Shown here: positions 1 to 12,548 of the stretch, in pieces | How positions within the stretch are numbered: the stretch's first letter is position 1 | How the letters are laid out: each line of letters starts with the position of its first letter | NCBI RefSeq assembly: GCF_046630445.1 | Contig: NC_092338.1 | Coordinates: forward strand, 342,245,501 to 342,309,500 | Source of the DNA: Rutidosis leptorrhynchoides | Taxonomy: Eukaryota > Streptophyta > Magnoliopsida > Asterales > Asteraceae | Reading direction: 5' to 3' | DNA: 64,000 nt | Notes under the pieces: model-generated | What the model saw: the letters and a program-made list of their open reading frames with translations, nothing else | Told to the model about the DNA's origin: nothing | Database searches by the model: none | Translations under genes and position numbers: made by a program

Positions 1-2837
1 GGATGGGGCTTGTTGGGCCCAATAGATCTATCTTTAGGATTGGCGTCAATTAGGGTGTCTGTTCCCTAATTCTTAGATTACCAGACTTAATAAAAAGGGG
101 CATATTCGATTTCGATAATTCAACCATAGAATGTAGTTTCACGTACTTGTGTCTATTTTGCAAATCATTTATAAAATCTGCATGTATTCTCATCCCAAAA
201 ATATTAGATTTTAAAAGTGGGACTAAAACTCACTTTCACAGATTTTTACTTCGTCGGAAAGTAAGACTTGGCCACTGGTTAATTCACGAACCTATAACAA
301 TATATACATATATATCAAAGTATGTTCAAAATATATTTACAACACTTTTAATATATTTTGATGTTTTAAGTTTATTAAGTCAGCTGTCCTCGTTAGTAAC
401 CTACAACTAGTTGTCCACAGTTAGATGTACAGAAATAAATCAATAAATATTATCTTGAATCAATCCACGACCCAGTGTATACGTATCTCAGTATTGATCA
501 CAACTCAAACTATATATATTTTGGAATCAACCTCAACCCTGTATAGCTAACTCCAACATTCACATATAGAGTGTCTATGGTTGTTCTGAAATATATATAG
601 ATGTGTCGACATGATAGGTCGAAACATTGTATACATGTCTATGGTATCTCAAGATTAGATAATATACAATACAAGTTGATTAAGTTATGGTTGGAATAGA
701 TTTGTTACCAATTTTCACGTAGCTAAAATGAGAAAAATTATCCAATCTTGTTTTACCCATAACTTCTTCATTTTAAATCCGTTTTGAGTGAATCAAATTG
801 CTATGGTTTCATATTGAACTCTATTTTATGAATCTAAACAGAAAAAGTATAGGTTTATAGTCGGAAAAATAAGTTACAAGTCGTTTTTGTAAAGGTAGTC
901 ATTTCAGTCGAAAGAACGACGTCTAGATGACCATTTTAGAAAACATACTTCCACTTTGAGTTTAACCATAATTTTTGGATATAGTTTCATGTTCATAATA
1001 AAAATCATTTTCCCAGAATAACAACTTTTAAATCAAAGTTTATCATAGTTTTTAATTAACTAGCCCAAAACAGCCCGCGGTGTTACTACGACGGCGTAAA
1101 TCCGGTTTTACGGTGTTTTTCGTGTTTCCAGGTTTTAAATCATTAAGTTAGCATATCATATAGATATAGAACATGTGTTTAGTTGATTTTAAAAGTCAAG
1201 TTAGAAGGATTAACTTTTATTTGCGAACAAGTTTAGAATTAACTAAACTATGTTCTAGTGATTACAAGTTTAAACCTTCGAATAAGATAGCTTTATATGT
1301 ATGAATCGAATGATGTTATGAACATCATTACTACCTAAAGTTCCTTGGATAAACCTACTGGAAATGAGAAAAATAGATCTAGCTTCAAAGGATCCTTGGA
1401 TGGCTTGAAAGTTCTTGAAGCAGAATCATGACACGAAAATAATTTCAAGTAAGATTTCCACTCGAAATAAGATTGTTATAGTTATAGAAATTGAATTAAA
1501 GTTTGAATATGATTATTACCTTGTATTAGAACAATAACATACTGTAAGTAACAAAGGTTTCTTGATCTTGGATGATTACTTGGAATGGATTTAGAAAACT
1601 TGGAAGTAAACTTGCAATCTTGGAAGTATTCTTGATTTTATGAAACTAGAACTTTTGGAATTTATGAAGAACACTTAGAACTTGAAGATAGAACTTGAGA
1701 GAGATCAATTTGATGAAGAAAATTGAAGAATAAAAGTGTTTGTAGGTGTTTTTGGTCGTTGGTGTATGGATTAGATATAAAGGATATGTAATTTTGTTTT
1801 CATGTAAATAAGTCATGAATGATTACTCATATTTTTGTAATTTTTTGAGATATTTCATGCTAGTTGCCAAATGATGGTCCTACATGTGTTAGGTGACTCA
1901 CATGGGCTACTAAGAGCTGATCATTGGAGTGTATATACCAATAGTACATACATCTAAAAGCTGTGTATTGTACGAGTACAAATACGGGTGCATACGAGTA
2001 GAATTGTTGATGAAACTGAACGAGGATGTAATTGTAAGCATTTTTGTTAAGTAGAAGTATTTTGATAAGTGTCTTGAAGTCTTTCAAAAGTGTATGAATA
2101 CATATTAAAACACTACATGTATATACATTTTAACTGAGTCGTTAAGTCATCGTTAGTCGTTACATGTAAATGTTGTTTTGAAACCTTTAGGTTAACGATC
2201 TTGTTGTATGTTGCTAACCCATTGTTTATTATAACAAATGAGATGTTAAATTGTTATATTATCATGATGTTATGATATATAATATATCTTAGTATGATAT
2301 ATATACAGTTAAATGTCGTTACAACGATAATCGTTACATATATGTCTCGTTTCGAAATCATTAAGTTAGTAGTCTTATTTTTACATATGTATTTCATTGT
2401 TAATACACTTAATAATATATTTACTTATCATTTAATATAATTAACCAAGTGTATCAATATCTTAATATGATTCATATGTACCTAGTAAGACGTTGTTATA
2501 ACGATAATCGTTATATATATCGTTTTCGAGTTTCTTAAATTAATAGTCTCATTTTTATGTATATAACTCATTGTTAAAATACCTAATGAGATACATACTT
2601 ATAATAAAATCATGTTAACTATATATATAACCATATATATATGTCATCGTATAGTTTTTACAAGTTTTAACGTTCGTGAATCACCGGTCAACTTGGGTGG
2701 TCAATTGTCTATATGAAACCTATTTCAATTAATCAAGTCTTAACAAGTTTGATTGTTTAACATGTTGGAAATACTTAATCATGTAAATAACAATTTCATT
2801 TAATATATATAAACATGGAAAAGTTCGGGTCACTACA
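1..2837 (-). mobile_element. Reverse-strand LTR of a chromovirus (element A), truncated by the window start
   Basis: Read on the minus strand this begins TGTAGTGACCCGAAC at 2837 and matches the plus-strand LTRs at 6827, 38231 and 48077 over most of its length, for example the complement of the ATAGATCTATTGGGCC stretch near position 20. Its first base directly abuts gag sequence of element B. The simplest reading is that a same-family element inserted in antisense into B's gag, and that this is its 5' LTR with the rest lying left of the window; a solo LTR is also possible. The LTR holds no gene. A 75-codon open frame at 1860-2087 (minus) is the counterpart of one found in the other LTR copies. 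Confidence 0.85.
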
Positions 2838-3503
2838 TAAGTTCACACGAGCCTGCCTTCATACAAAAGGCATGTAGAATGGCTCACAAACTAGTGAACC
2901 AGATTGAGGGAAGAATTAAAGAACAGGAGGCCGAAGAGGCCAACGTGAAGCTAGTCAAAAGAAAGTGGGAGGAAAACGATGATAAGAGTCACCAATACAA
3001 CAACAACTATCCCAACAATCACAACATCAATCGCAACTACAACAAACGGCACAACAACAACAACAACAACAACTACAACTACAATAATCATCCCAACAAC
3101 AATAACAACCGCAACAATAACAACAATCAGAAGCAGCTATGTCAAAGGTGTGAAAAGTATCACTCGGGGTTCTGCACCAAATTTTGCAACAAGTGTAAAA
3201 GAAATGGTCATAGCGCGGCGAAGTGTGAGGTCTACAGACCAGGGGTTAATAGAACGAAAGGAACAAATGGTGTCAGAACGAGTAATGGCAGAGCAAGTAG
3301 TGTCAGAGCAAGTTATGCCAATGTAGTTTGTTATAAATGTGGAAAACCGGGCCACATTATTAGAAATTGCCCGAACCAGGAGAACACGAATGGACAAGGC
3401 TGCGGAAGAGTTTTCAATATTAATGCGGCAGAGGCACAGAAAGACCCGGAGCTTGTTACGGGTACGTTTCTTATTGACAATAAATCTGCTTACGTTTTAT
3501 TTT
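2838..3503 (+). pseudogene. gag 3' remnant of element B (nucleocapsid)
   Basis: Open frame from 2879 to 3505 beginning within MAHKLVNQIE, homologous to the middle of element H's gag. It carries a long Asn-rich low-complexity stretch, then a Cys-rich segment with CNKCKRNGHSAAKC and [14 protein letters not shown], two CX2CX4HX4C zinc knuckles that bind element RNA in the particle. The 5' half of gag is absent because antisense LTR A lies directly upstream. The frame ends early: a run of four T at 3500-3503, where element H has three, shifts gag out of phase with the protease just before its DSGA site. The 2879 start is only the first ATG; the remnant itself starts at 2838. Confidence 0.85.
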
Positions 3504-6500
3504 GATTCGGGTGCGGATAGAAGCTATATGAGTAGAGATTTTTGTGCTAAATTAAGTTGTCCATTGACGCCACTGGATAGTAAATTTTTACTCAAATTAG
3601 CAAACGGTAAATTAATTTCAGCAGATTATATATGCCGGAATCGAGAAATTAAGCTGGTTAGCGAAATATTTAAGATTGATTTGATACCAGTAGAGTTAGG
3701 GAGTTTTGATGTAATAGTTGGCATGGACTGGCAGAAGGAGATGAAAGCAAAGATCATATGTTACAAAAATGCAATTCGCATTGTACGAGAAGAAGGAGAA
3801 CCCTTAATGGTGTACGGAGAAAAGGGCAACACGAAGCTACATCTTATTAGTAATTTGAAGGCACAAAAACTAATAAGAAAAGGTTGCTATGCTGTTCTAG
3901 CACACGTCGAGAAAGTACAAACTGAAGAAAAGAGCATCAATGATGTTCCCGTCGCAAAAGAATTTCCCGATGTATTTCTGAAAGAATTACCGGGACTACC
4001 TCCACATCGATCTGTTGAATTTCAAATAGATCTTGTACCAGGAGCTGCACCAATAGCTCGTGCTCCTTACAGACTCGCACCCAGGGAGATGAAAGAACTG
4101 CAAAGCCAACTGCGAGAATTATTAGAACGTGATTTCATTCGACCAAGCACATCACCATGGGGAGCTCCTGTTTTGTTTGTCAAGAAGAAGGATGGTACAT
4201 TTAGGTTGTGTATTGACTACAGAGAGTTGAATAAACTTACCATCAAAAACCGTTATCCACTGTCGAGAATTGACGACTTATTTGATCAACTACAAGGCTC
4301 GTCGGTTTATTCGAAAATCGATTTACGTTCTGGATATCATCAAATGCGAGTAAAGGAGGATGATATTCCAAAAACTGCTTTTAGGACGCGTTATGGTCAT
4401 TACGAGTTTATGGTTATGCCGTTTGGATTGACTAACGCACTAGCTGTGTTCATGGACCTTATGAACCGAGTGTGTGGGCCATATCTTAACAAGTTTGTCA
4501 TTGTTTTCATCGATGACATACTTATTTACTCAAAGAATGATCAAGAGCATGAAGAACATTTGAGAAAAGTGCTAGAATTATTGAGGAAAGAAAAATTGTA
4601 CGCTAAGTTTTCAAAGTGTGAATTTTAGTTGGAAGAAGTTCAATTCCTCGGTCATATAGTGAACAAAGAAGGTATCCAGGTGGACCCGGCAAAGATCAAA
4701 ACCGTTGAAAAGTGAGAAACCCCAAAAACTCCGAAGCATATACGTCAATTTTTAGGATTGGCTGGTTACTACAGAAGATTCATCCAAGATTTCTCCAAAA
4801 TAGCAAAACCCTTGACTGCATTAACGCATAAAGGGAAGAAATTTGAATGGAAGGATGAACAAGAGAAGGCGTTTCAGTTATTGAAGAAAAAGCTAACTAC
4901 GGCACCTATATTATCATTGCCTAAAGGGAATGATGATTTTGTGATTTATTGTGACGCATCAAAGCAAAGTCTTGGTTGTGTATTAATGCAACGAACGAAG
5001 GTGATTGCTTATGCGTCTAGACAATTGAAGATTCACGAGCAAAATTATACGACGCATGATTTGGAATTAGGCGCGGTTATTTTTGTATTAAAGACTTGAA
5101 GGTACTACTTATATGGGGTCAAAAGTATTATATATACCGACCACAAAAGTCTTCAACACATATTTAATCAGAAACAACTGAATATGAGGCAGCGTAGGTG
5201 GATTGAATTGTTGAATGATTACGACTTTGAGATTCGTTACCACCCGGGGAAGGCAAATGTGGTAGTCGACGCCTTGAGCAGAAAGGACAGAGAACCCATT
5301 CGAGTAAAATATATGAATATAATGATTCACACTAACCTTACTACTCAAATAAAGGAGGCGCAACAAGGAGTTTTAAAAGAGGGAAATTTAAAGGATGAAA
5401 TACCCAAAGGATCGGAGAAGCATCTTAATATTCGGGAAGACGGAACCCGGTATAGGGCTGAAAGAATTTGGGTACCAAAATTTGGAGATATGAGAGGAAT
5501 GATACTTAGAGAAGCTCATAAAACCAGATACTCAATACATCCTGTAACGGGGAAGATGTACAAGGATCTTAAGAAACATTTTTGGTGGCCAGGTATGAAA
5601 GCCGATATTGCTAAATATGTAGGAGAATGTTTGACATGTTCTAAGGTCAAAGCTGAACATCAGAAACCATCAGGTCTACTACAACAACCTGAAATCCCGA
5701 AATGGAAATGGGAAAACATTACCATGGATTTCATTACTAAATTGCCAAGGACTGCAAGTGGTTATGATACTATTTGGGTAATAGTTGATCGTCTCACCAA
5801 GTCAGCACACTTCCTGCCAATGAGAGAAGATGACAAAATGGAGAAGTTGGCGCGATTGTATTTGAAGGAGGTTGTCTCCAGACATGGAATACCCATCTCT
5901 ATTATCTCTGATAGGGATGGTAGATTTGTTTTAAGGTTCTGGCAGACGTTGCAACAAGCATTGGGAACTCGTCTAGATATGAGTACTGCCTATCATCCAC
6001 AAACTGATGGGCAGAGCAAAAGGACGATACAAACGCTTGAAGACATGCTACGAGTATGTGTTATTGATTTCGGAAACAGTTGGGATCGACACCTACCGTT
6101 AGCAGAATTTTCCTACAACAACAGTTATCATTCTAGTATTGAGATGGCGCCGTTTGAGGCACTTTATGGTAGAAAGTGCAGGTCTCCAATTTGTTGGAAT
6201 GAAGTGGGGGATAGACAGATTACGGGTCCGGAGATAATACAAGAAACTACCGAGAAAATCATCCAAATTCAACAACGATTGAAAACCGCCCAGAGTCGAC
6301 AAAAGAGCTACGCGGACAGTAAAAGAAAAGATATAGAGTTTGAAATTGGAGAAATCGTCATGCTTAAGGTTTCACCTTGGAAAGGCGTTGTTCGATTTGG
6401 TAAACGGGAGAAACTAAATCCAAGGTACATTGGACCATTCAAGATTATAGATCGTGTCGGACCAGTAGCTTACCAACTGGAGCTACCTCAACAACTCGCG

Positions 6501-6791
6501 GCTGTACATAACACTTTCCACATCTCGAATTTGAAGAAATGTTTTGCTAAAGAAGATCTCACTATTCCGTTGGACGAAATCCAAATCAATAAAAAACTTC
6601 AATTCATTGAAGAACCCGTCGAAATAATGGATCGTGAGGTTAAGAGACTTAAACAAAACAAGATACCGATTGTTAAGGTTCGATGGAATGCTTGTAGAGG
6701 ACCCGAGTTCACCTGGGAGTGTGAAGATCAGATGAAGAATAAATACCCGCATCTATTCCCAGAAGATTCGTCAACACTTTCAACAGCTTAA
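3504..6791 (+). pseudogene. pol of element B: protease-RT-RNase H-integrase-chromodomain, with stops
   Basis: One reading frame runs from the protease to the C-terminus and is broken by three stops: TAG at 4626, TGA at 4713 and TGA at 5097. Each lies where element H or C encodes Trp, except that H also has a stop at the third site. In order: aspartic protease [11 protein letters not shown] (about 3503-3540), RT with [11 protein letters not shown] and FIDDILIYS (about 4210-4530), RNase H starting VIYCDASKQ (about 4938), the integrase zinc-binding segment ending [11 protein letters not shown] (about 5630), the integrase core with MDFITKLP and [14 protein letters not shown], and a chromodomain-like tail ending [18 protein letters not shown]. 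From 5184 to 6791 the frame is open. As it stands it cannot give a complete polyprotein. Confidence 0.9.
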
Positions 6792-6826
6792 AATTTCGGG
6801 ACGAAATTTATTTAACGGGTAGGTAC

Positions 6827-9800
6827 TGTAGTGACCCGAACTTTTCCATGTTTATATATATTAAATGAAATTGATATTTATATGATTAAGTGTTTCCAAC
6901 ATGTTAAGCAATCAAACTTGTTAAGACTTGATTAATTGGAATAGGTTTCATATAGACAAATGACCACCCAAGTTGACCGGTGATACACGAATGTTAAAAC
7001 TTGTAAAAACTATACGATGACATATATATGGTTATATATAGTTAACATGATTTTATTATAAATATGTATCTCATTAGGTATTTTAACAATGAGTTATATA
7101 CATAAAAATGAGACTATTAAATTAAGAAACTCGAAAATGATATATATAACGATTATCGTTATAACAACGTCTTACTAGGTACATATGAATCATATTAAGA
7201 TATTGATACACTTGGTTAATTATGTTAAATGATAAGTAAATATATCATTAAGTGTATTAACAATGAAATACATATGTAAAAATAAGACTACTAACTTAAT
7301 GATTTCGAAACGAGACATATATGTAACGATTATCGTTGTAACGACATTTAACTGTATATATATCATACTAAGATATATTATATATCATAATATCATTATA
7401 ATGTAACAATTTAACATCTCATTTTATATAATAAACAATGGGTTAACAACATTTAACAAGATCGTTAACCTTAAGGTTTCAAAACAACATTTACATGTAA
7501 CGACTAACGATGACTTAACGACTCATTTAAAATGTATATACATGTAGTGTTTTAATATGTATTCATACACTTTTGAAAGAATTTAAGACACTTATCAAAA
7601 TACTTCTACTTAACAAAAATACTTACAATTACATCCTCGTTCAGTTTCATCAACAATTCTACTCGTATGTACCCGTATTCGTACTCGTACAATACACAGC
7701 TTTTAGATGTATGTACTATTGGTATATACACTCCAATGATCATCTCTTAACAGCCCATGTGAGTCACCTAACACATGTGGGAACTATCATTTGGCAACTA
7801 GCATGAAATATCTCATAAAATTACAAAAATATTAGTAATCATTCATGACTTATTTACATGAAAACAAAATTACATATCCTTTATATCTAATCCATATACC
7901 AACGACCAAAAAAACCTACAAACACTTTCATTCTTTAATTTTCTTCATCTAATTGATCTCTCTCAAGTTCCATCTTCAAGTTCTAAGTGTTCTTCATAAA
8001 TTCCATAACTATAGTTTCATAAAAATCAAGAATACTTTCAAGTTTGCAAGTCTACTTCCAAGCTTTCTAATCCATTCCAAGTAATCATCTAAGATTAAGG
8101 AACCTTTGTTATTTACAGTAGGTTATCTTTCTAATTCAAGGTAATATTCATATTCAAACTTTGATTCAATTTCTACAACTATAACAATCTTATTTCGAGT
8201 GAAAATCTTACTTGAACTGTTTTTGTGTCATGATTCTGCTTCAAGAACTTTCAAGCCATCCAAGGATCCTTTGAAGCTAGATCCATTTTTCTTATTTCCA
8301 GTAGTTTTATCCAGAAAACTTGAGGTAGTAATGATGTTTATAAAATCATTCGATTCATACATATAAAGCTATCTTGTTCGATGGTTTAAACTTGTAATCA
8401 CTAGAACATAGTTTAGTTAATTCTAAACTTGTTCGCAAACAAAAGTTAATCCTGCTAACTTGACTTTTAAAATCAACTAAACACATGTTCTATATCTATA
8501 TGATATGCTAACTTAATGATTTAAAACCTGGAAGCACGATGAACACCATAAAATCGGATATACGCCGTCGTAGTGAAACCGGGGGCTGTTTTGGTTTGGA
8601 TAATTAAAAACTATGATAAACTTTGATTTAAAAGTTGTTCTTCTGTAAAAATGATTTTTCATATGAACATGAAACTATATCCAAAAATCTTGGTTAAACT
8701 CAAAGTGAAAGTATGTTTTTCAAAATGGTCATCAAGATGTCGTTCTTTCGACGGAAATGACTACCTCTTTAGTAATTGACATATAACTTAAATTTCCGAC
8801 TATAAATCTATAGTTTTTCTGTTTGGATTCTTAAATTAGAGTTCAATATGAAACCGTAGCAATTTGATTCACTCAAAACGGATTTAAAATGAAGAAGTTA
8901 TGGGTAAAACAAGATTGGATATTTTTGATCTTTTTAGCTACGGGAAATGTTTAACAAATCTATACAAATCATATCCTAGCTAACTTATATTGTATTATAC
9001 ATGTATTCTAATATATTATGTAATCTTGGGATACCATAGACAAGTATGCAAATGTTTTGACATATCATATCGACCCATGTATATATATTATTTGGAACAA
9101 CCATAGACACTCTATATGCAGTAATGTTGGAGTTAGCTATACAGGGTTGAGGTTGATTCCAAAAATATATATACTTTGAGTTGTGATCTAGCCTGAGATG
9201 TGTATACACTGGGTCGTGGATTGATTCAAGATAATATATATCAATTTATTTCTGTACATCTAACTGTGGACAACTAGTTGTAGGTTACTAACGAGGACAG
9301 CTGACTTAATACACTCAAATCTTTAAAACATAATAAAAATGGTTGTAATTATATTTTGATCTTACTTTGATATATATGTACATATTTGTATAGGTTCGTG
9401 AATCGATCCGTGGCCAAGTCTTATTTCCGAGGAAGGAAATATCTGTGAAAGTGAGTTATAGTCCCACTTTTAAAATCTAATATTTATGGGATGAGAATAC
9501 ATGCAGGTTTTATAAATGATTTACAAAATAGACACAAGTACGTGAAACTACATTCTATGGTTGAATTATCAAAATCGAATATGCCCCTCTTTATTAAGTC
9601 TGGTAATCTAAGAATTAGGGAACAGACACCCTAATTGACGTGAATCCTAAAGATAGATCTATTGGGCCTAACAAACCCCATCCAAAGTACCGGATCCTTT
9701 AGTACTTCGAAAATTATATCATATCCGAAGGGTGTCCCTGAATGATGGGGATATTCTTATATATGCATCTTGTTAATATCGGTTACCAGGTGTTCACCAT

Positions 9801-9864
9801 ATGAATGATTTTTATCTCTATGTATGGGATGTGTATTGAAATATGAAATCTTGTGGTCTATTGT
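6827..9864 (+). repeat. 3' LTR of element B, left part
   Basis: Starts TGTAGTGACCCGAAC immediately after the polypurine-type segment TTAACGGGTAGGTAC (6812-6826). It is cut at 9864 by element C and resumes at 19313. It matches the LTRs of element H (38231 and 48077) and is an inverted copy of element A's LTR. It contains a 77-codon open frame (7573-7806) seen in all LTR copies of this family, with no recognisable domain. No host gene is seen in these 3 kb. Confidence 0.88.
9860..9864 (+). other. Target-site duplication ATTGT, left copy (element C)
   Basis: ATTGT precedes TGTAACATCCC here and follows the 3' LTR at 19308-19312. Removing element C plus one copy restores the LTR of B, which then aligns with the uninterrupted LTR near 41059. 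Confidence 0.95.
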
Positions 9865-12125
9865 TGTAACATCCCGCCTTTTTCCGTTATACTATTTTAA
9901 ACTCCGTTATATGTTTATAACATCTCCCGTTAATACGCGTTTTAAATTATCTCGTTTAGGTAATTCACGCACCCGTTTCCAAAGTTGAGGGACTAAGTTT
10001 GACAAAGGAGCAAAGAGGTGACTAGGTCAAAGAGTCAACACTCTTCCTCCTCCTTTCATTAATTCTTTTTCTTTTTCCTTTTTCTCTAACACTTTCACCA
10101 AATCTCTCAAACACCACTTCAAGGATTCATCATCCAAATCAAATCGAGCAAGCATCCATCTAAACAAATTGCATATTCGGAATCCTCTCATCTTCCTCTT
10201 CGATTCCATACCGATTTTATCAAGTTTGGGTAACTTTCTAAAATCACTAGATTTTGTGTTCTTGATGTTTTTAACTTATAAAGTTGTTAATTAGTGTCTA
10301 TGGCTCAAGTCTAACATGAATATATGATTTATATGTTCGATTTCGTTATTTGAAGTAACTAGTTTGAATATGAACTTTGGTGTGTTTGATTTGGTTATTT
10401 GGTTGTTTGAATGTTGTTAAAAGTGATAAATGCATGTATTAAATGTGTTCCTAGTATCACTAGCTTCAATTTGATGTGTAGGTTGCCTTAGAAAACTTCA
10501 TAAACATGATTAGTGATTTTGATGTTGTTGGTTAGGGTTTGATAGAATTTAATGTGAACATTTAATGCTTTGAATGACATGAAATGTTATTTGTAAGTGT
10601 TAGGTTGTATTGTATGCTTGATCACCTTCGAAACGGCATATCATTCATGTAAATTGGTTGCCGAATCATCAAATTTCATTTATGAACTTGAATGCATTTA
10701 ATGAGGAGCCTTGAATGTGATTTTGGTTGTTGTAAAAGTAAATGTGATTGTTGAAATGTGTTTAGTTGTTTTTCTTGTCAAAATACCTTTCCGATGATAT
10801 AAGATACATGTTTTGGTTGTTTGCGGGTCATAAATGGTGATTGTTTGAAGTTAGGTTCGTGCATAAAACTTAAAAACTGCCAGATTTCTCTGTACAGGTA
10901 ATGGCACAGCGCGCCATATACCCGCGCGGCGCGCCAAAGTGGTCTGTCCAACTTTGTCAATTTTCGAATAATGTTTGCTATGCTACGCACCTCCGATTCA
11001 CACGTAACTTGTTCTAACATGCTCATACATGATTAAAAACCTCAGAAAAATAGTTCGGGACCCGACCCGAACGTGTTGACTTTTTCGTTGACTTTGACCG
11101 ACCAAAGTTTGACTTTTTGTCAAACTTAACCAACTGATTATGCAACCTTCCTAACTTGTTTATATACTTGTATCTTGCATGAAACTTGACAATTTGATTT
11201 CACATGCTACATAATCGAGTCGTAACGAGCCGTAGGACTAATTGAACATCTTTGACCTATCGTGTTTACCGTTATTGATACGACCTATTTGTTTAGGTCA
11301 AGACTAGCACTATCCTTCGCACACGTTACTTTGTGAAGTACTTTTCATACGTGCACTCAAGGTGAGATCATAGTCCCACTTTTACTCTTTTGCACTTACA
11401 TTTGGGATGAGAAAACATAAACGTTTCTTTTTACTAAGTGAACACAAGTACAGGAAAACAAACATTCTACATACGAGTTTGAACAAAAATCCTCAATTCG
11501 ATTATCATTAGTTACACTTGCCGGGTGTAAGCGAGAACTTATGTTATATGGCCATATGGGTTTGACAAACCCTCATTCAAACGGTTCGCTACCGTTTACG
11601 AATGAAATGTATTTTCGAGAAACAGTGTATGTTCTAACACTATTGTGATGGGGTTCTATGGAAGGAATGTTAAGCATTGATAATTGGGTGCTCGTGAAAC
11701 AAACTTTTGGAATGTATTACTATTATCTCTTGTTGCAAATCTTGTGGTTCACTTGTACTTACTTACCCAAACCTATTATTTCACCAACGTTTTCGTTGAC
11801 AGATTTCTATGTTTTTCTCAGGTCCTTGAACATTAGGTGATACATGCTTCCGCTCATTACTTTTGATACTTGCTTGGATGTCGAGTATACATGCATTGTT
11901 GGAGCGTCTTTTGGCTACTTTAAATTGTGTCGCATAGGTTTCATTCGTACGTTAAACACTGTAATGTAACTAGTCTTTTGAACTACAATTGTAAACTTGA
12001 AACATCCTTCTACTTATGAAATAAATGCGACATTTTTTGGTCAAACGTCATGATAAAGACTTATGACCACGTAACGGGACCTAAGTAGTCGGCGCCGTCA
12101 AACATGATTTGGTCGGGTCGCTACA
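9865..12125 (+). repeat. 5' LTR of element C
   Basis: Near-identical to 17047-19307. Differences seen by eye: T/G in GAGGTGACTAGG near 10018, T/C in CGATTTTATC near 10216, T/C near 10765, and A/G at 10909 in the first CG-rich palindrome. No internal gene is recognised. Small open frames inside it (for example 11658-11840) recur in the other LTR only because the two are copies. Confidence 0.95.
10909..10936. promoter_or_regulatory. Paired GGCGCGCC palindromes in the 5' LTR of element C (first copy mutated)
   Basis: Two GC-rich sites in an AT-rich LTR: AGCGCGCC at 10909-10916 and GGCGCGCC at 10929-10936, 20 bp apart. The 3' LTR has perfect GGCGCGCC at both sites (18090-18097 and 18110-18117), so the first site here probably lost a G to A. 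Role unknown; a dyad-binding protein site or a methylated CpG cluster in U3 is possible. Confidence 0.5.
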
Positions 12126-12127
12126 GA

Positions 12128-12139
12128 TGGTATCAGAGC
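12128..12139 (+). other. Primer binding site of element C (initiator tRNA-Met type)
   Basis: TGGTATCAGAGC lies two bases after the LTR end. It is the standard complement of the 3' end of plant initiator tRNA-Met, which primes minus-strand DNA synthesis. Confidence 0.95.
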
Positions 12140-12548
12140 GTTGGTTGTAGGGATTTAGAGTTCATTAGTGTCAACCCCGAGTCATAGGGTACATTGATGA
12201 GTCTAGACTACAACCGGCATATAGACTTGAAGTAGGAATTACTTGACTACTTATGCATTTATACTCGAACGCTTCTACTCATATCTACTCTTAGTTCATC
12301 TTAATCTCACGTTGTTTAATTTGATTGACACGCCACCTTGACTTTATAGAATAATGTCGAATGCACATATGAATCAGGGTAATATAATTTCCGGGATTAT
12401 ATTACGGTGACTCATATGAACGTTCCGACATTATGGCATAAAGAATTTAAGGCGAGTCGAGGAAAAACTTCTCTTTATCTTTAATCTATATCACGGTTAG
12501 TATTATTGAGAATACTAATCAATGATATTCTTGTGTCTTGAAGGAACA
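12140..12548 (+). other. Leader of element C
   Basis: About 410 bases between primer site and gag ATG. No ORF or cargo gene is seen, unlike the leader of element H, which holds two extra ORFs. Confidence 0.7.

Noticed and set aside
1-2837. Element A's LTR as evidence of a local inversion inside element B
   Set aside because: The break falls exactly at an LTR terminus (TGTAGT), which fits insertion of a separate antisense element better; long reads would decide.
10027-10209. 60-codon minus-strand frame in both LTRs of element C
   Set aside because: Present twice only because the LTRs are duplicates; no domain and on the antisense strand.
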